NCBI RefSeq assembly: GCF_003076475.1
Contig: NZ_CP020919.1
Coordinates: 4,092,001 to 4,156,000, forward strand
DNA length: 64,000 bases
Direction of reading: 5' to 3'
Source: Flavobacterium kingsejongi
GTDB lineage: Bacteria > Bacteroidota > Bacteroidia > Flavobacteriales > Flavobacteriaceae
Each line of letters opens with the position of its first letter. The stretch's first letter is position 1. Under the pieces are notes generated by a model that did not search any database, was not told the origin of the DNA, and worked only from the letters and a program-made list of their open reading frames with translations. The position numbers and the translations under genes are program-made. Below are positions 60,147 to 64,000 of the stretch, piece by piece.

Positions 60147-60872
60147 ATGCAATCACGTTTATTCCCTGAAAGCGAGAGAGGAAAAGCCGATATGGGTTGG
60201 CTGAAAGCCAATTTTTCCTTTTCGTTCGGCAATTATTACAATCCCGAAAGCGTACAATTTGGAATGCTTCGTGTACTGAATGACGATACTATAGGGGCAG
60301 GAATGGGATTTGGCACCCACCCGCATGAAGATATGGAAATCATTACCATTCCCCTGGAAGGTGGGCTTACCCATCGTGACAGCCTGGGCAATGAGGCCAC
60401 AGTACGTTTTGGAGAAGTTCAGGTGATGAGCGCAGGTACCGGCGTCCGCCATTCCGAAATGAATGCAAGCGCCACAGAAGCCGCCAAAACATTACAGCTC
60501 TGGATTTTTCCCGAAAGAGAAGACGTCACACCGCGTTATGACCAAAAATCATTTGACCTCGAGCAACACCGGAACAGCCTCGTAACTATCGTTACCCCCG
60601 AAAATAAAAATGACGGCAATGCATTATGGATCCACCAGCAGGCCTACCTGCACCTGGGTATTTTTGATGCCGGAAAAACGACTACTTACACCGTAAAACA
60701 AAAAGAGAATGGGGTTTACCTTTTTCTTATAGCAGGAGAAATTGAAATTAATAATCAAACTATTCACCAGCGTGACGCCTATGGCATTGTTGATTTTGAA
60801 ACTTTCGAAATTAAAACCAATGCCCTTTCCAAAATACTGGTGATTGAAGTTCCAATGAAGCACAGCAATTAA
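60147..60872 (+). CDS. Pirin family protein
   Basis: The 241-residue bicupin protein shows the pirin metal site in GFGTHPHEDMEIITIPLEGGLTHRDSLGNEATVRFGEVQVMSAGTGVRHSEMN, with the His, His, His and Glu ligands (H-x-H, H, and E). Some bacterial pirins oxidise quercetin or act as redox-dependent regulators; which applies cannot be read here. The next gene starts 2 nt after the stop. Confidence 0.94.
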   Translation: MQSRLFPESERGKADMGWLKANFSFSFGNYYNPESVQFGMLRVLNDDTIGAGMGFGTHPHEDMEIITIPLEGGLTHRDSLGNEATVRFGEVQVMSAGTGVRHSEMNASATEAAKTLQLWIFPEREDVTPRYDQKSFDLEQHRNSLVTIVTPENKNDGNALWIHQQAYLHLGIFDAGKTTTYTVKQKENGVYLFLIAGEIEINNQTIHQRDAYGIVDFETFEIKTNALSKILVIEVPMKHSN

Positions 60873-60874
60873 TT

Positions 60875-61159
60875 ATGGACATTAAAGACAATGAATTCTC
60901 AAGACAATTTGAAACCACTTCCGATGGGCATCTGGTTTCAATAGAATATTCTTTTCAGGAGCGCAAGATTTTCTTAACCCGGATTAATATCCCGGAACAA
61001 TTTGAAAATCCCGAATTTATTAATGATTTTTTAAAAGAAATCATGGCTATTGCAGAGGAGCGGAAGCTAAAAGTGGTGCCGACACATCCAAAAATAGCCG
61101 CTTTTTTCCGTAAAAATCCGGTTTACAAAAACTTACTACCTCCCGGCATCCGGATTTAA
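60875..61159 (+). CDS. Small GNAT-fold N-acetyltransferase (YidJ-like)
   Basis: The 94-residue protein matches the short GNAT group with N-acetyltransferase domain: DGHLVSIEYSFQERKIFLTRINIPEQFENP and IMAIAEERKLKVVPTHPKIAAFFRKNPVYKNLLP. The KVVPTHP segment and the fold resemble human GTLF3B/YjdJ-type proteins. It overlaps nothing and follows pirin at 2 nt, so the two are co-transcribed. Confidence 0.85.
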   Translation: MDIKDNEFSRQFETTSDGHLVSIEYSFQERKIFLTRINIPEQFENPEFINDFLKEIMAIAEERKLKVVPTHPKIAAFFRKNPVYKNLLPPGIRI

Positions 61160-61179
61160 AGTTTCAAATAAATTCTATT

Positions 61180-61215
61180 AAAAACGCCTGTAATTTGATT
61201 TACAGGCGTTTTTAG
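61180..61215 (+). terminator. Terminator after pirin/GNAT operon
   Basis: AAAAACGCCTGTAA and TTACAGGCGTTTTT form a long perfect stem with a short loop. Confidence 0.9.
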
Positions 61216-61243
61216 TTTCGAAAAACATTTTTATCTTTAGCAC

Positions 61244-61582
61244 ATGGATCAGGAAAAAAACACCCAAATCATTAGTTTTTTTGAAAATATCGAAAAATAT
61301 TATGGCTCAAAAACTGAAATCACCGAAGGCTTGTGCACCAAAGCAGATGATTTTGACACCCATTTCACCACGTGGAACCTATCTGAATTTACACTTATCC
61401 GTTCCGGTTACCGGAAAAATGGAGACCGGATGATGCTGGAAGGTAAAAAGATGTATTATGAAATCTCCGCAGCGCGGATTGTCAATTTTGAGCAAAAGGG
61501 ACGCAATGTTTTTGAGTTCATAGAAATCTATAGCGACTCCGTATTCCGGATCACGACTTTAAAATTTCATTACAGCCGGTAG
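61244..61582 (+). CDS. Hypothetical protein, 112 aa
   Basis: I do not recognise this protein. It has no signal peptide or membrane segment; it alternates helix (IISFFENIEKYYGSKTEITEGL) and strands (FTLIRSGYRKNGDRMMLEGKKMYYEI). Codon use matches neighbours. It ends 3 nt from the stop of the convergent mtaB. Confidence 0.72.
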   Translation: MDQEKNTQIISFFENIEKYYGSKTEITEGLCTKADDFDTHFTTWNLSEFTLIRSGYRKNGDRMMLEGKKMYYEISAARIVNFEQKGRNVFEFIEIYSDSVFRITTLKFHYSR

Positions 61583-61585
61583 CAA

Positions 61586-62920
61586 CTAAGCTTTGACCAG
61601 CGCCTCCAAAAATTCCATACGCACCGATCCATCTTCATCAATACGCGTTAGGGTAACCCGATGCAACGTATTTACGAGTTCAGGATTCCATGGTGTTTTC
61701 ACCTTTACATAGTTCTCTGTAAATCCGTGGATGTATCCTTCTTTATTTTCACTTTCAAATAATACTGTTCGGTCAGTTCCCAACTGGCTTTCATAAAATG
61801 CACGCCGCTTTTTAACCGAAAGGCCACGTAACATCTTACTTCTTTTAGCCCGGACATTTCCTGGCACTACCCCCTCCATTAAGGCCGCAGCCGTATTATC
61901 ACGCTCTGAATAAGTAAAGACATGCAGGTAAGAAATATCCATTTCGTTGAGGAAATGATAGGTTTCTAAAAAGTGCTCATCTGTTTCTCCCGGAAAGCCT
62001 ACAATCACATCCACACCAATACAGGCATGAGGCATTACTTCACGGATTTTATTCACCCGCTCTGTATAGACTTCACGCAGGTACCGACGGCGCATTAATT
62101 TAAGGATATCATTGCTGCCGGATTGTAGTGGAATATGAAAATGAGGTACGAAAGTGCGGCTTTTCGAAACAAATTCAATCGTTTCATTACGCAATAAGTT
62201 TGGTTCTATTGAAGAAATACGAAGACGTTCAATCCCTTCCACTTTATCCAATTCCTGAACCAATTCATAGAATGTATGTTCGTGCTTTTTATTTCCAAAT
62301 TCCCCTTTTCCATAATCCCCGATATTCACACCCGTCAAAACAATTTCACGAATGTTCTTCTCCGAAATCTCTTTGGCATTTTTCAGGACATTTTGCAGCG
62401 TATCACTTCGGGAGATCCCTCTTGCCAATGGGATTGTACAATAAGTACATTTATAATCACAACCATCCTGCACCTTTAAAAAAGCACGGGTTCGGTCCCC
62501 GATGGAATAACTGCCTACGTAAAAGTCGGCTTCAGAAATCTCACAGGAATGCACTTCTCCAAAATCATTTTTAGAGAGGTCATTGATATAATCAGTAATA
62601 TTAAATTTTTCCGTAGCCCCCAACACCAGATCCACACCATCAACAGCAGCGAGTTCTTCCGGTTTCAGTTGGGCATAGCAGCCTACAGCTGCCACAAAAG
62701 CTTTATCGTTATTTTTCAGGGCTTTCTTTACTACCTGCTTGAATTGCTTATCGGCATTTTCGGTAACCGAACAGGTGTTGATTACATAAATATCGGCTAC
62801 TTCTTCAAAATCTACCCGATCAAAACCTTCACCCTCAAAGTTACGGGCAATGGTAGACGTTTCTGAAAAATTCAGTTTACATCCCAACGTATAAAAAGCT
62901 ACTTTTTTTCTATTTTCCAT
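61586..62920 (-). CDS. mtaB: tRNA t6A37 methylthiotransferase MtaB
   Basis: The ATG at 62920 is preferred (MENRKKVAFYTLGCKLNFSE fits family starts); a second ATG at 62941 would add seven residues. The UPF0004 N-terminal domain has the three cysteines for one cluster (TLGCKLN; INTCSVTENAD; AAVGCYAQ). The radical-SAM motif CDYKCTYCTIPLARG carries the second cluster, and a TRAM domain ends the protein. MtaB converts t6A to ms2t6A at position 37 of tRNA decoding ANN codons, such as tRNA-Lys. Confidence 0.95.
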   Translation of the reverse strand: MENRKKVAFYTLGCKLNFSETSTIARNFEGEGFDRVDFEEVADIYVINTCSVTENADKQFKQVVKKALKNNDKAFVAAVGCYAQLKPEELAAVDGVDLVLGATEKFNITDYINDLSKNDFGEVHSCEISEADFYVGSYSIGDRTRAFLKVQDGCDYKCTYCTIPLARGISRSDTLQNVLKNAKEISEKNIREIVLTGVNIGDYGKGEFGNKKHEHTFYELVQELDKVEGIERLRISSIEPNLLRNETIEFVSKSRTFVPHFHIPLQSGSNDILKLMRRRYLREVYTERVNKIREVMPHACIGVDVIVGFPGETDEHFLETYHFLNEMDISYLHVFTYSERDNTAAALMEGVVPGNVRAKRSKMLRGLSVKKRRAFYESQLGTDRTVLFESENKEGYIHGFTENYVKVKTPWNPELVNTLHRVTLTRIDEDGSVRMEFLEALVKA

Positions 62921-62941
62921 ATCATTAATCCTCTTTTCCAT

Positions 62942-63334
62942 TCCTTAATTCCACTGTAAAAAATACCGGCATTAAATCCTTTTCAAAATACACCAACAAA
63001 CCTACATTTCGACTGCAGCCCGGTTGGTATTGATTTCCTTGTACTTTACAGCTTCTTTTACCGAACCGCAACCATATTTCCAACAGTGGGTTCTCTTCAA
63101 AAAAGAGGATGCAAATTTACATACAATAATCAAGAAATAAAACCTAATGAATTATTATATTTGTATAGATTTCAAACCCAATACTGCATGCAACACACTC
63201 AAAAACAAAAAGATAATCCTGAATTGCACCTTTAGTGGTGTTGCACAAAACGATTTACCTGTTTCCCAAATTAATATGCGTTGCAAAATCCTTCCGAGTA
63301 ACCTGCACCTTATAACACCATAGATCCAAATTAA
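62942..63334. other. Intergenic region upstream of the solute-binding protein gene
   Basis: No gene is visible. TGCAACACACT (63187-63197) and AGTGGTGTTGCA (63234-63245) are near-complementary and flank a 36-nt loop, which could form a leader hairpin for the following gene. A smaller TCTCTTCAAAAAAGAGGA hairpin lies near 63090. Confidence 0.45.
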
Positions 63335-64000
63335 ATGCGCTTAGCCCTTTATAGTTTTTATTGTATCCTGACCCTTTCATTCGTTTCCTGTAACAAGGAC
63401 ACCACCACCGATCGTGATGATTTGGTTTTCCGCTATAACGAAAATGCAACGGTAAATTCGTTAGATCCGGCATTTGCAAAAATCCGTCCCTCCATCTGGA
63501 TTTGCAATCAAATTTTCAGCGGACTCGTACAACTGGATGACAGCCTGAATATCAAACCTGAAATTGCAAAATCATGGACGATTTCGGAAGATGGCAAAAC
63601 CTATACATTCACCCTCAGGAATGATGTTTATTTTCATAAAAGCCACTACTTTGGACCGGACAGCACCCGAACGGTAAAAGCATCGGACTTTGAATACAGC
63701 CTGAACCGGCTTCTTGACGAGGATATTGCTTCCCCAGGCCGTTGGATACTGCAGAGTGTGGCTCATTTTGAAGCTAAAAATGATAGTATATTCGAGATCA
63801 AACTCAATAAGACTTTTCCCGGATTCCTGGGATTACTATCGATGAAATATGCCTCGGTAGTCCCTAAAGAAGTAATCGAAACGCCTGGCTATGATTTTCG
63901 TTCACAACCTATAGGTACCGGCCCTTTCCAGTTTAAATTTTGGGAAGAAAATGTAAAGCTTGTCCTGAGAAAAAATCCGCTTTATTTTGAAAAAGACAAT
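63335..64000 (+). CDS. Peptide-type ABC solute-binding lipoprotein, N-terminal part (runs off window)
   Basis: From the ATG at 63335, 222 codons stay open to the window end. The lipobox gives Cys at residue 19 (CILTLSFVSCNKD). The rest fits the SBP_bac_5 family (OppA/DppA-like): FRYNENATVNSLDPAFAKIRPS, IFSGLVQLDDSLNIKPEIAKSW, TFTLRNDVYFH and GTGPFQFKFWEENVKLVLRKN. It binds peptides or related solutes for an ABC importer whose other genes would lie beyond the edge. Confidence 0.92.
   Translation, partial: MRLALYSFYCILTLSFVSCNKDTTTDRDDLVFRYNENATVNSLDPAFAKIRPSIWICNQIFSGLVQLDDSLNIKPEIAKSWTISEDGKTYTFTLRNDVYFHKSHYFGPDSTRTVKASDFEYSLNRLLDEDIASPGRWILQSVAHFEAKNDSIFEIKLNKTFPGFLGLLSMKYASVVPKEVIETPGYDFRSQPIGTGPFQFKFWEENVKLVLRKNPLYFEKDN

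Overview
The window looks like chromosomal DNA of a Bacteroidota bacterium of the Flavobacteriaceae, probably Flavobacterium. The sequence is AT-rich. There are proteins with C-terminal type IX secretion (T9SS) sorting domains, DUF4252, DUF5689 and DUF6526 proteins, a split transketolase and a crtI/crtB/crtZ carotenoid set. Many promoters fit the Bacteroidota pattern (TTTG about 19-20 nt before TAnnTTTG). The genus assignment is inference; no 16S gene is present.

Layout. 1-8.2 kb is housekeeping: the tgt start, an MFS transporter, split transketolase, an FKBP lipoprotein, an S4 RNA-binding protein, a phosphoribosyltransferase, a DUF2071 protein and shikimate kinase. 8.3-8.7 kb has two identical tRNA-Lys genes and a tRNA-Leu. 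8.76-11.18 kb is an accessory pocket behind the tRNAs: an ISAon1-type insertion sequence, the tail of a WHH-type HNH polymorphic toxin, a SUKH immunity gene without an ATG, and a 131-bp MITE-like element. 11.2-18.6 kb is a redox and xenobiotic neighbourhood (serine hydrolase, two Crp/Fnr regulators, MDR reductase, exported RidA, epoxide-hydrolase-like protein, Old Yellow Enzyme divergent from HxlR, DUF4256). 18.8-21.2 kb pairs a NodU/CmcH carbamoyltransferase with a convergent Asp/Asn beta-hydroxylase-like oxygenase.

23.3-39.0 kb is bounded by two same-orientation IS256-family copies. A T9SS surface-protein gene is cut in two: its N-terminal part abuts the right end of copy 2 and its C-terminal part abuts the right end of copy 1, about 13.5 kb away and on the opposite strand. 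The same 8 bp, TCTTATGA, sits at both junctions, and joining the halves restores the frame. A TonB-dependent receptor is truncated at the other side of copy 2. Inside this segment are an aspartic protease-like protein, a GC-richer array of about 42-bp repeats, an S41 protease, an ECF sigma/DUF4252 cassette, and a carotenoid operon led by a CarH/LitR-type B12-binding MerR regulator.

39-47.2 kb is a vitamin B12 acquisition locus. A cobalamin riboswitch precedes a BtuB-like receptor, followed by a BtuG-like beta-propeller lipoprotein, a T9SS-secreted beta-propeller and the broken T9SS protein. A BtuF/BtuC/BtuD-like ABC importer is divergent. B12 supply would also feed the B12-dependent regulator of the carotenoid operon 10 kb away. 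47.2-64 kb is again mostly housekeeping: trmL, rmuC, a thioesterase, carB without the allosteric domain, rpmH, a lytic transglycosylase, pirin, mtaB and the start of a peptide-type solute-binding lipoprotein.
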